Part shown: piece by piece, positions 33,206 to 42,000 of the stretch
Numbering within the stretch: position 1 is the stretch's first letter
How the letters are laid out: the number at the start of each line of letters is the position of its first letter
Origin: JBFWPF01 sp050250135
Lineage (GTDB): Bacteria > Chlamydiota > Chlamydiia > Chlamydiales > JAFEGQ01
DNA length: 64,000 nt
Direction of reading: 5' to 3'
NCBI GenBank assembly: GCA_050250135.1
Contig: JBFWPF010000010.1
Coordinates: forward strand, 1-64,000
Position numbers and translations under genes: made by a program
The notes under the pieces: model-generated
What the model saw: only the letters and a program-made list of their open reading frames with translations
Told to the model about the DNA's origin: nothing
Database searches by the model: none

Positions 33206-33320
33206 CCCCATCCTCCGATTATAAGGGGGAGATCATACCCCCGATTATGACCTCTTGTAAAGAGACGATAGACCCCCATCACGACTTGCCCCCATTAGGG
33301 CCCGTCGCTAAGATGGGACC
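33206..33320. other. Divergent promoter gap between efp and amn with a repeat-end remnant
   Basis: A gap of about 115 bp. The segment CCCCCGATTATGACCT at 33238-33253 resembles the terminal repeat of the 160-bp palindromic elements (CCCCTGATTATGACCT). A small inverted pair AGGGGGAGATCATACCCCC lies beside it. Promoters for both genes must be here, but none is clear. Confidence 0.4.
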
Positions 33321-34136
33321 ATGGATGCCCATAGCCCCGAAATTGCCGCGCATCAGGAGAAGATCGCCCGGGATACCCTCGAGCGCTACTCGGGCTCCCC
33401 GATCAACAAATTTCAAAATTACCTTATCTTAACTAACTTTGGCCGCTACGTCGATTACTTTGCCGATACGCGGGGCCTTGAGGTTTTCGAGGGGTCGATG
33501 TTCAAGGTGGCCCACAGCCCCGAAGAGGACATCAGTGTCCTCGACTTTAAGATTGGCTCCCCGGCGGCAGCCCTGGTTGTCGACGTTTGCGCCTTCCTCC
33601 CCTTCCAAGCGGTTCTCCTCCTCGGGATGTGTGCCGGCCTTCGCCGCCACTACCGGGTCGGCGATTACTTTGTCCCCATCGCCGCTATTCGAGGTGATGG
33701 GACGAGCGACTTCTACTTTCCCCCTGAGGTTCCGGCCCTTGCCAACTTTGTGGTGCAGAAGGCGGTGACCGATGTCCTCCAGACCAAGGAGATCGAGTAC
33801 CACATTGGGATCACCCACACGACCAACAAGCGGTTTTGGGAGTTCAACGACAAGTTCAAGGAGCGGCTGAAGGAGAACCGGGCCCAGGCCCTTGAGATGG
33901 AGTGCGCTACCCTCTTCCTCGCCAGCTACCGCCACAAGCTCCCCCTCGGCGCCCTCCTCCTCGTCTCCGATCTCCCCTTGGCGCGGGATGGGATCAAGAC
34001 CAAGGAGAGCAGCAAGTTCGTCTTTGACACCTACATGGCCGATCATGTCGAGATGGGGGTAGAGATCCTCCATAGGACGAAGAGCATGAAGAAGCGGCAT
34101 GTCAAGGGGATCCGCCGCGAAGCGATGGATGGGTGA
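33321..34136 (+). CDS. amn: AMP nucleosidase
   Basis: A 271-residue phosphorylase-fold enzyme that splits AMP into adenine and ribose 5-phosphate. Characteristic stretches are FGRYVDYFADTRGLEVFEGS, LLGMCAGLRRHYRVGDYF, the ALEMECATLFLASYRH site (Met-Glu ribose binding) and LLVSDLPLARDGIKTKESS near the end. This is the short form without the N-terminal domain of the E. coli enzyme, as in Chlamydia CT751. The following hydrolase gene begins with a GTG that overlaps its stop. Confidence 0.93.
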   Translation: MDAHSPEIAAHQEKIARDTLERYSGSPINKFQNYLILTNFGRYVDYFADTRGLEVFEGSMFKVAHSPEEDISVLDFKIGSPAAALVVDVCAFLPFQAVLLLGMCAGLRRHYRVGDYFVPIAAIRGDGTSDFYFPPEVPALANFVVQKAVTDVLQTKEIEYHIGITHTTNKRFWEFNDKFKERLKENRAQALEMECATLFLASYRHKLPLGALLLVSDLPLARDGIKTKESSKFVFDTYMADHVEMGVEILHRTKSMKKRHVKGIRREAMDG

Positions 34137-34876
34137 ACACCCTACTCTTCCTTATGGTGAGTCTCCATATCCTACCCGGCACTGGCCCCCGCACCCTCCT
34201 CCTCTTCCATGGCTATGGGGGGAGCCAAGAGATTGCCGACCAGATTCGCGCGGCCGATGTCACCGATGCTACCCTTGTTAGCTTCAACTTTCCCGACCAC
34301 GACCTTACCGACTATGACCCCGAAAGGGCCACCTTTGGCACCCCAGGTGAGCTGATTCCTGCTCTGGAGGCCCTCACACAGCTAATCGTGACCGAGGGCA
34401 GGCGCAATGTCGACCTCTACGGCTTTTCAGCAGGGGGCGGCGCCCTCATCAATCTGATCGCCCTGCTCAATAGCGACCGCTATCAGGTGGCCCACCGACA
34501 GGAGCTCCTCGAGGTGATCCAACAAGGTAGTATCTTGCTCGACGCTCCCTTCAAATCGATCGAAGAGATCATCGCCTTTCGGGGCCCATCGGAGGAGTTT
34601 TCCCTAATGGCGGAGCGGTATGCGCGTAACCGGATGAGGCCAATCGACTCCCTGGAGGGGTGGAAGGGGCTAAGATTAAATGTGATTATCTATTTCGAGA
34701 GGCCCGATGAAGTCCTCTCCAACCGGGACGACTCCCTCTTTGTCGAGCGGCTCCGGCAGGTAAACAAAGACGGAACAAACACGATCCTTTTCGGCACCAC
34801 CGGTGGCCACAACGCCCTCCACCCTGCTCTCTGGAGCGCTTACCGTCAAGCGTCAAAATCTCTATCTCGTTCATAA
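34133..34876 (+). CDS. Alpha/beta-hydrolase-like protein
   Basis: A 247-residue protein with the alpha/beta hydrolase layout: an oxyanion strand LLLFHGYGGSQE near residue 23, the nucleophile elbow YGFSAGGGALIN near 98, an acidic residue region (ERPDEVLSNRDD) and a late TGGHNALHP that supplies the His. The substrate is unknown. The GTG start overlaps the amn stop (GTGA), so it is coupled to amn; an in-frame ATG at 34154 is an alternative. Its stop is about 17 bp before the dyad repeats of ATPase 2. Confidence 0.75.
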   Translation: MNTLLFLMVSLHILPGTGPRTLLLFHGYGGSQEIADQIRAADVTDATLVSFNFPDHDLTDYDPERATFGTPGELIPALEALTQLIVTEGRRNVDLYGFSAGGGALINLIALLNSDRYQVAHRQELLEVIQQGSILLDAPFKSIEEIIAFRGPSEEFSLMAERYARNRMRPIDSLEGWKGLRLNVIIYFERPDEVLSNRDDSLFVERLRQVNKDGTNTILFGTTGGHNALHPALWSAYRQASKSLSRS

Positions 34877-34892
34877 CCAACCATTTTTGATT

Positions 34893-34956
34893 GACCAAAA
34901 GACGATCGATCGTAAAATGGTCGCGACCAAAATACGATCCATCGTAAAATGGTCGT
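34893..34956 (+). repeat. Two 32-bp dyad repeats upstream of ATPase 2
   Basis: Units at 34893-34924 and 34925-34956 share GACCAAAA, an inner dyad (ACGATCGATCGT and ACGATCCATCGT) and TAAAATGGTC. Outer GACC/GGTC also form a dyad. The second unit ends three bases before the ATG of ATPase 2, leaving no room for a ribosome site, so any bound protein would cover the translation start or promoter. The core GACC/GGTC words are shared with the ATPase 1 arrays but the rest differs. Confidence 0.8.
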
Positions 34957-34959
34957 AAG

Positions 34960-36168
34960 ATGAGAAGACGAGTCTATAACGCTGCTATTGAGGCCCAGTT
35001 TGAGGAAGACCGGCAGATGCTCTTCCTAATGGGGCCACGTCAGGTAGGAAAGACGACAGCTAGTTTGCTTTCAGGTCACGACGATGAGGACCTGTACTAT
35101 TTCAATTGGGACGACCTAGAACAAAGAGCTCTATTAACAAAAGGGGCCTCTGCCATTGCTGAGGAGGTCGATCTCGAGGCGCTCAGAGAGCCCAAGCCTG
35201 TGATCATTTTTGATGAAGTTCATAAGGCACCCCATTGGAAAGCCCTTCTTAAGGGGTTTTTCGACCTATATGGAACGCTAGCCCATATCCTTGTGACCGG
35301 CAGTGCCCGCTTAGATGTCTACAAGAAAGGGGGAGATAGCTTGATGGGGCGCTATTTCCGTTACCGCCTTCACCCTTTCTCGGTTGCCGAACTTGTCAAC
35401 CCTACACTGCCCAAAGGAGAAATTCGATCGCCAAAATCGCTCCCGAAGGCCGACTGGGAGCGTCTATTGACCTTTGGGGGATTCCCCGAACCCTATTTGA
35501 ATGGGACGAGGCGCTTTTACAACCGATGGCGCACCATGCGCAATCACCAGGTCTTCCGCGAGGACTTGCGGGACCTCAGCCGGGTTCAAGAGCTTTCGCA
35601 GATTGAACTCTTAGCTGAACTGATGCGCCTGCAAGCGGGCTCTCTCACCAGCTATCACTCGTGGGCAACTCACGTCCGTATCTCCTCCGATACCGTGCGC
35701 CGTTGGGTTGAGCTCCTACAATCGGTCTTCTATTGCTTTGCGATCCGCCCTTGGTCAAAAAACGTCGGGCGCTCCCTGCTGAAGGAACCAAAGTTCTATC
35801 TGTATGACTGGTCACTGGTCGATGACGAGGGGGCCCGCTTTGAGAATCTCGTAGCCTCTCACCTCCTAAAAGCGGTCCATTTCTGGAGTGACTACGGCTT
35901 TGGAGAGTATGGCCTCTTCTATATCCGCACTAAGGAGAAGCGGGAGGTCGATTTTTGCGTCACAAAAGAGGGGAAACCTTGGATACTCGTCGAGGCCAAG
36001 GTGGGAAAGGAGAGGCTCTCTCCGCAGCTGGGCTATTTTCAGGAGAAGTTGGGGTGCCCCTATGCCTTTCAGGTGGTGCGCGATCTCCCCTATGTCAACA
36101 AGGACTGCTTTGCACAAGATCGCCCCCTCATTGTCCCCGCCAGAACATTCCTCTCGCAGCTGATTTAA
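34960..36168 (+). CDS. AAA ATPase with DUF4143 and PD-(D/E)XK-like C-terminus (ATPase 2)
   Basis: A 402-residue AAA_14/DUF4143 protein. Walker A is GPRQVGKT at 25-32, Walker B PVIIFDEVHKAPHWKALLKG near 84-103, and the sensor LAHILVTGSARLDV follows. A basic/helical middle (SSDTVRRWVELLQSVFYCF) suggests a winged helix. The C-terminus has KREVDF...VEAK with D331 and E345-x-K347. It is a close paralogue of ATPase 3 (same motif positions) and a distant one of ATPase 1. No Shine-Dalgarno site is seen. A WD40 gene follows 107 bp later in the same direction. Function in the family is unknown. Confidence 0.85.
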   Translation: MRRRVYNAAIEAQFEEDRQMLFLMGPRQVGKTTASLLSGHDDEDLYYFNWDDLEQRALLTKGASAIAEEVDLEALREPKPVIIFDEVHKAPHWKALLKGFFDLYGTLAHILVTGSARLDVYKKGGDSLMGRYFRYRLHPFSVAELVNPTLPKGEIRSPKSLPKADWERLLTFGGFPEPYLNGTRRFYNRWRTMRNHQVFREDLRDLSRVQELSQIELLAELMRLQAGSLTSYHSWATHVRISSDTVRRWVELLQSVFYCFAIRPWSKNVGRSLLKEPKFYLYDWSLVDDEGARFENLVASHLLKAVHFWSDYGFGEYGLFYIRTKEKREVDFCVTKEGKPWILVEAKVGKERLSPQLGYFQEKLGCPYAFQVVRDLPYVNKDCFAQDRPLIVPARTFLSQLI

Positions 36169-36275
36169 CCTCTGATTACACGCTCCCATACACCTTGATC
36201 TACAGGTCTGGTCCCTTGCGTGTTATCGACCGGTTGTTAATAATGACTTTCTTAAACCAATGGAGGAATGTCGTT

Positions 36276-37211
36276 ATGGAGATTCTACCCTCCTCGTCTG
36301 AGTCGAGTGTACCCTACCGCACGCTACCGCTCGGCTACCCGGTCTTTAGCGTTGCCTTCAGTCCAGATGGGCTGATCCTCGCATCGGGAAGCACTGACCA
36401 CAAGGTCCATCTATGGGACACCATAACATTGGAGGAAAAAGGCTCCCCACTCAGTGGGCACACCGGGACCGTCTGGTGCCTGGCCTATCACCCGCAAGGA
36501 ACTCTTCTGGCCTCAGCAAGCGTGGACAAGACGATCCGCCTATGGGATATGGCAAGCAAAAAGGTGACGTTTGTCCTTGAGGGACACACAAGCTATGTCT
36601 ACTGTGCGGCCTTCAGCTCCAATGGACAACTCCTCGCCTCTGCAAGTGAGGATAGGACGGTCCGCCTATGGGATACCTCCACCGGCAAGGAGTTGCCTTT
36701 CTCTCCGCTTGAAACGCATGAGAGCCCGGCCTGGAGCGTTGCGTGGGCCCACAACGGGAAGACCCTGGCCTCGGGAACCGGGATGGGAAAAATCCACCTC
36801 TGGGAGGCCGCAACAGGGAAAAAGAAAGGGGCCCCTGTGGAGGGACATACGGCCCCTGTCCAGAGCCTTACGTTCTATTCGGATGACCATACCCTCGTCT
36901 CGGGATCTGGCGACACCACCGTTCGTTTTTGGGATCCCTCCGCAGGGAAGGAGATCCCTCCTCCCATAACCTGGCATACATCTGGGGTCAACAGCATCGC
37001 CCTAGGCCATAGCGAAAAGATTCTAGCCTCAGGCAGTAACTATCCGACCATTGGCCTTTGGGACGCTACCACGAGAAAAGGCAAAAGGACCCTAAGCGGC
37101 CACACAGGTAGTGTTCAGTGCGTTGCTTTGAATCCTACAAGCACGACCCTCGCGTCGGCAAGCCTCGACGAAACGATCCGCCTCTGGGACATCAGCCACC
37201 TGCTAATTTAG
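36276..37211 (+). CDS. WD40-repeat protein (seven blades)
   Basis: A 311-residue protein made of seven WD40 repeats, enough for one closed beta-propeller. Each repeat ends like IRLWD or a variant (VHLWD, IRLWD, VRLWD, IHLWE, VRFWD, IGLWD, IRLWD) and starts near a GH pair (SGHTGTVWCLA, EGHTSYVYCAA). GGAGG at 36262-36266 and the ATG at 36276 fix the start; the open frame back to 35955 is ATPase 2 shadow. No effector or protease domain is attached. It is a protein-binding scaffold, with partner unknown. It sits between ATPase 2 and a palindromic element, inside the accessory island. Confidence 0.88.
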   Translation: MEILPSSSESSVPYRTLPLGYPVFSVAFSPDGLILASGSTDHKVHLWDTITLEEKGSPLSGHTGTVWCLAYHPQGTLLASASVDKTIRLWDMASKKVTFVLEGHTSYVYCAAFSSNGQLLASASEDRTVRLWDTSTGKELPFSPLETHESPAWSVAWAHNGKTLASGTGMGKIHLWEAATGKKKGAPVEGHTAPVQSLTFYSDDHTLVSGSGDTTVRFWDPSAGKEIPPPITWHTSGVNSIALGHSEKILASGSNYPTIGLWDATTRKGKRTLSGHTGSVQCVALNPTSTTLASASLDETIRLWDISHLLI

Positions 37212-37293
37212 AGCTGTTACAATCTTATCCTGGGGGTGGCTAGTTATTTCCCTTCTTGCCCGACCCTGAGTATCCGTACCCGTTAGACCTTTT

Positions 37294-37453
37294 ACCCCTG
37301 ATTGTGACCTATCGTCCAGGGGGCGCGGCAGATGGTAGTCAGATAGCGCACATCGTGACGAGGCCAGGTCTTTAGACCTGGGTGAGGAGGGATGTCCGCT
37401 AGATGGCCACCAGCTGTAGATGCCCTCTGGGCGATAGGTCGCAATCAGGGGTT
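37294..37453. repeat. 160-bp palindromic MITE-like element, copy B
   Basis: About 90 percent identical by eye to copy A at 21425-21585, with inverted ends at 37294-37316 and 37431-37453 and the same central CCAGGTC-TTTA-GACCTGG hairpin. Several differences fall in paired positions; one T-A pair in the GTGTACATC arm of copy A is C-G here (GCGCACATC). That suggests the fold, not the primary sequence, is preserved. It lies between the WD40 gene and the duplicated mfd end. Confidence 0.9.
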
Positions 37454-37464
37454 TTATCCTGGGT

Positions 37465-37575
37465 CTAGGAGATCGCCTTCGTGACGAGCTCTTCGAGGTG
37501 GGCAGGGCCCTCGATTTTGGGGAGCATGAGCTCGCGATGGCTCTCCCTCTTCTCAATGGAGAGGGTGAGCTTCTC
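37465..37575 (-). pseudogene. Duplicated 3' end of mfd
   Basis: On the minus strand this encodes 36 residues and a TAG, ending IEGPAHLEELVTKAIS exactly like the end of intact mfd at 39098. The central 75 bp is nearly identical in DNA. The last 18 bp before the stop differs at several positions that are all synonymous (V-T-K-A-I-S kept). Both sides carry 160-bp-element ends: copy B on one side and CCCCTGATTGT at 37577-37587 on the other. Together with intact mfd it brackets ATPase 3. Confidence 0.9.
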
Positions 37576-37595
37576 GCCCCTGATTGTCCCTGCCA

Positions 37596-37659
37596 GGTAC
37601 GTGTTCACGAGGGGGAGTCCTCTCACTAGGGGCGGGGGCTACCCACGTGAATATGTACC
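37596..37659. repeat. Inverted repeat downstream of ATPase 3
   Basis: GGTACGTGTTCACG (37596-37609) pairs with CGTGAATATGTACC (37646-37659) apart from two G-T type mismatches. It could be a terminator-like hairpin for ATPase 3 or another small palindromic element. No T-tract is present. Confidence 0.55.
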
Positions 37660-37687
37660 CAGCCAGGGCCTTCTTGTCTCAGTTGGT

Positions 37688-38899
37688 CTAGACCAGTTGA
37701 GAGAGAAAGGAGCGGGCGGAGACGATGCGAGGGGTCGGATCAAGAAAGCAGGTCTGGTGACTATAAGGCTGATCAAAGACAACCTGGAGGGCATATTGGG
37801 GTCTAAGCTGCATTTGAAAGTGCGCAAGTGAGGGGCTGATCTGCCGCGAATTGCCTAGCTTTACCTCGACTAGCATCCAGGGCTTTCCATTGTACGTGAC
37901 CAAGAAGTCAACCTCTCGCTTCTCCTTGTCCCGGACATAGTGAAGGGTAAATACCCCCATCCCACAGTCGGTCCAAAAATCGGTCGCCTTAAGAAGGAAA
38001 CAGGCCACCATATTTTCGGCCCTCGCTCCAGGATCACTGAGAAGTGACCAATCGGTCAGGTAGTACTTGGGCTCTTTGAGAAGAGATCGGGCAACACTAT
38101 GCGCATAGGGCCTTACCTCAAAACAAACGTAGAGTGAAATGAGGTGTTTGAGCCACTGCATGACAGTGGTATGGCTGATCTGTACCTTACGAGCTAGCGA
38201 GGCATAGCTGGTCAAAGAACCGACCCCAGCCCGCAACATCTGAATGAGCAACTCCATCTGGGAAATTTCCCGAATTCGGGTTAGGTCACGCAGGTCCTCA
38301 TGGAGCAGTTGATCCCACCGGTGGAGCGACCACTGGGTATGGTAGGCCTCTTCCCCTCGTAGGAGGGGATCGGGAAATCCCCCAAATCGCCAGAGGGCCT
38401 CGTAGAGGGAGTCTTCGATTTCACAAGGGGCGGGCCGAACGGCAATGGGTGTTACCTCGGGCTCCACAAGCTCTCTAATGGTGAAGGGATGAACGTGGTG
38501 GCGAAAGTACCGCCCCATCAAGCTGTCGCCCCCTTTCTGGTAGACATCGAGGCGGGCGCCTCCCGTCACCAAAATATGGGCTAGGTTAGGATAGAGATCA
38601 TATAACCCCTTCAAGAAGAGCTTCCACGAGGGATAACGGTGGATCTCATCAAAAATAAGGAGAGGGACCGGCTCTTCCATCAGGCCAAGCTTAGCCTCCT
38701 GCCCTAGCGCTCTCCCCCCCTGCTGGATCTTGTCACGGTCGTTAGGATCATCCCAGGTATAATAGAGGACTCGAGGCCAGTCCTCCCCTACGTTGACACC
38801 TAGCGTGGTCTTCCCCACCTGCCGAGGCCCCATGACAAAGAGCATCTGCCGGTTTCTCTGGAAGTGGCCGGTAAAGACCTGGTGGTAAAAGCGGCGCAT
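37688..38899 (-). CDS. AAA ATPase with DUF4143 and PD-(D/E)XK-like C-terminus (ATPase 3)
   Basis: A 403-residue paralogue of ATPase 2: MRRF start, GPRQVGKT Walker A at about 25-32, LLIFDEIHRYPSWKLFLKGL Walker B, LAHILVTGGARLDVYQKGGD, a helix-turn-helix-like QISHTTVMQWLKHLISLY, and KREVDF...VEVK with D331, E345 and K347. The ATG at 38899 is chosen because GGAG lies six bases upstream; the frame opens earlier with TTG 38920. It lies between the duplicated mfd tail and intact mfd, so it was probably inserted at the mfd 3' end. Upstream dyads carry CATTTGGTCGGA. Confidence 0.85.
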   Translation of the reverse strand: MRRFYHQVFTGHFQRNRQMLFVMGPRQVGKTTLGVNVGEDWPRVLYYTWDDPNDRDKIQQGGRALGQEAKLGLMEEPVPLLIFDEIHRYPSWKLFLKGLYDLYPNLAHILVTGGARLDVYQKGGDSLMGRYFRHHVHPFTIRELVEPEVTPIAVRPAPCEIEDSLYEALWRFGGFPDPLLRGEEAYHTQWSLHRWDQLLHEDLRDLTRIREISQMELLIQMLRAGVGSLTSYASLARKVQISHTTVMQWLKHLISLYVCFEVRPYAHSVARSLLKEPKYYLTDWSLLSDPGARAENMVACFLLKATDFWTDCGMGVFTLHYVRDKEKREVDFLVTYNGKPWMLVEVKLGNSRQISPSLAHFQMQLRPQYALQVVFDQPYSHQTCFLDPTPRIVSARSFLSQLV

Positions 38900-38933
38900 A
38901 ACGGGCTCCTTCACCCACAAGTGTACCAGAAAT

Positions 38934-39007
38934 CTTCATTTGGTCGGATTTTGCCCCAAATGCCGAAATTCCGGGGATTTTGTCGGGTAATTTCTGACCA
39001 AATGAAG
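38934..39007. repeat. Palindromic region upstream of ATPase 3
   Basis: CTTCATTTGGTCGGA (38934-38948) and TCTGACCAAATGAAG (38993-39007) are inverted copies with one mismatch. An inner pair around CCGAAATTCCGG sits between them. A third copy, TTTCATTTGGTCGGA, lies at 39078-39092, just past the mfd stop codon. This is the ATPase 3 counterpart of the dyad arrays beside ATPases 1 and 2, again using a GGTC/GACC core, and it overlaps the likely promoter. Confidence 0.7.
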
Positions 39008-39097
39008 GTTTTTTCAGGGTTGATAATCAGCAACTTAATGAATTTTTTTTCCTTTTCCTGACTTTTTGAGTGCCTTGTTTCATTTGGTCGGATTTCT

Positions 39098-42000
39098 CTA
39101 GGAAATGGCTTTGGTCACCAGCTCTTCGAGGTGGGCAGGGCCCTCGATTTTGGGGAGCATGAGCTTGCGATGGCTCTCCCTCTTCTCTATGGAAAGGGTC
39201 GACTTTTCCAGCTTTAGGGCGGTGATCTGGAAGCGAGAGGCAACGGTGCGGATCCGCATCAGGTGGTAAAACCACAGGGCCTCCTCTGGGGGCGTGCCGA
39301 AACGGTCCTTGAGTTCATCAAAGAGGTCGTCAACATCGGCTTCGGTAGGCGCATCCCCAAAACGGCTGTAGAACTCGAGGCGGAGGGTCGATTCGGGGAT
39401 GTAATGCTCGGGAAGGTAGGCGCGCTGAGGGAATTCAAGCTTGACCTCGGTGAGAGTGTGGGGCGTTTTCCCTTGGAGCGACTGGACCATTCTTTTGAGC
39501 ATCTTGCAGTAGAGGTTGAAGCCGATGGCGGAAACATGGCCCGACTGCTCCGTGCCCAGGATGGAGCCGCCGCCGCGGATCTCAAGGTCGCGCATGGCGA
39601 CTTTAAAGCCGCCGCCATGAGGGCCTAGCTGCTCGAGGACATCGAGACGCTCCTTTGAGACGGCGCTGGGAGGGCGCTTTTTGGAGGTGAGGAAGTAGGC
39701 ATAGGCCCTGCGGTTCCAACGGCCCACTCGGCCGCGCATCTGGTAGAGGTCGGCAAGGCCATGCCGATCGGCCCGCTCAACGATAATGGTGTTGGCGTTG
39801 GGGACATCAAGGCCGTTTTCAACGAGGGTAGTGGCAACGAGGATCTGAATCTTACCGGTGCGGAAGGCATGGAAGATGGTGTCGAGCTCATCGCCCGACA
39901 TCTGCCCATGGGCAACCCCGATGCGGGCTTGCGGGAGGTCTTGCCGGAGGCGGTCGGCCACGCCGTAGATGGTCTCAACGCGGTTGTGGATAACGAGCGC
40001 CTGGCCATCACGGGCAAGCTCGCGGAGGAGGGCGTTTTTGGTTTTCTCCGCATCCTCCTCGCCAACGTGAGTCTTGATGGGGAGGCGGTCTTGGGGAGGG
40101 GTGGCGATGATCGAGAGGTCGCGACCCCCCATGAGAGCGAGGTAGAGGGTGCGGGGTATGGGCGTTGCCGAGAGGGTGAGGCAGTCGACCCCTGCTCTAA
40201 AAGCCCGGATCTTCTCTTTGACCCGAACGCCAAACCGCTGCTCCTCGTCGACGATAACGAGGCCAAGGTTGGAGAAGTGGACGTCGCTGCTGATGATGCG
40301 GTGGGTGCCGATCAGGATGTCGAGGGAGCCTTCAGCAAGGTGCTTGAGGGTGGCCTTTTGTTCCTTGGGGGTGCGGAAGCGGGAGAGGACACCGATCCGA
40401 ACGGGAAAGTTCTCCATCCGCTGGGAGAAGTTATCGAAGTGCTGCATGGCGAGGACGGTGGTGGGGACGAGTATCGCCACCTGCTTGCCTCCGTCGATGA
40501 CCGCCTTAAAGGCGGCCCGCATCGCCACCTCGGTCTTGCCATAGCCGACATCGCCGCAGACGAGGCGGTCCATCGGTTTGGGCTGCTCCATATCCTGCTT
40601 AACGTCGCGGATCGCCTTGAGCTGGTCGGCCGTCTCGACGTAGGGGAATTCCGATTCGAAGAGGAGGGTCTCCTCGCCATCGGGTGGGAAGGCAAAGCCG
40701 CCGGCAATCTCCCGCTCGGCATGGGCCTTGAGCATCTCTTGAGCGTATTTTCGGATCGCCTCTTCAGTCTGAGCGCGGACCCGGGCCCACTTGCCGCTCC
40801 CCAGGGTGTGGAGGACCGGTTTCTCCTCTTTGCCGCCAACATATTTGTTGACCAGGTAGGACTGCGCGAGGGGGACAAAGAGTTTTCCTTTAGAGGCATA
40901 CTCGATGGCCAGGTACTCGGCGGTGTTCCCGTCGGTGTCATCCTTTTTGACAATGCCGAGGTAGCGGCCGATGCCGTGGTGGAAGTGGACGACGAGATCG
41001 CCGTCGGTGTAGTCGACCATCTCCTGGGGGGCGCTGCTGTAGACCGCCCGCTTTTGCTCGCGGCGGACCTTGTAGTGGTGGGTCAGCTCTGTGATAGGAA
41101 GGAGGGTGAGGCCATCCAAGGTAAAACCGCTTGAGAGGTACCCCTCGTGAACAGCGGCGACCTTGGTAATCCCCATCTGCTCGAGGAGGGCGCGGAGCCG
41201 CTTTTCTTCGCGGGAATTTTCGCAGATGAGATGGAGCTCGGTATTGTCGGGAATCCCCTCCGAGAGGGTGTGGAAGGGGTTTTTCCACCGGTAGGCCGAG
41301 AGGCGCTTGTCGAAGAGGGGGAAGGTGAGCGGATGGGGGGAGGCGCCCGAAGAGTAGTAGTCGACGCCGGGAGGAACTTCGATGTCACCGAGGGCGTCGA
41401 TCGGAGTCGCGGGCCAGTAGAGTTTCTGGTAAGGGGCGGCTTTGTCCATCCAGTCGGCGAAGGCCTTGCCTCCGAGGCCGAGCGCGACGAGGCGGTCTTC
41501 AAGAGCGAGGAGGTCATCGAAGGCGATGCAGGTGTTCTCACCGAGGTAGTCGAAGAGGGTGGCGCTCTTGTCGCCGGTAAACTCATCGACTAGCGTAAGA
41601 GTGAGCTCCTTGACCTCGCCAGTTGAGCGCTGACTCCCCGGATCGAAGGGGCGGATCTTCTCTATCTCGTCTCCAAAGAACTCGATCCGGTAGGGGGCAA
41701 GGCTGCTTAAGGGGAAGAGGTCAACGATCCCGCCGCGCACGGCAAACTCCCCCTTATCGGCGACAACAGGGCGGCGGACAAAGCCGGCTCCCCCTAGCTC
41801 TTCGATGAGCCACTCGGGAGGGTATTCTTGCCCCACAGTGAGGTGGAGATCCCCCTTCTGGAACTGGTCGGGGGGAATCATGGGTTGGAGGGCCGCCTGG
41901 ACCGGAGCGAGGAGGATCTGAGGGGTCTTGGCCGAAAGGAGGACCTTGAGGACCGAGTAGCGATCCCCGACCACATCGGGGCTGGGGGCGATCCCCTCAG

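Noticed and set aside
35955..36275. Upstream extension of the WD40 protein
   Set aside because: The extension overlaps ATPase 2 in another frame, while GGAGG and ATG at 36262-36278 mark the real start.
37203..37556. 117-codon minus-strand frame between the WD40 gene and ATPase 3
   Set aside because: It runs through the 160-bp palindromic element and the mfd fragment in the wrong frame; no protein-like pattern.
39761..41134. 457-codon plus-strand frame inside mfd
   Set aside because: It lies fully opposite the conserved motor domain of mfd and shows no family features.
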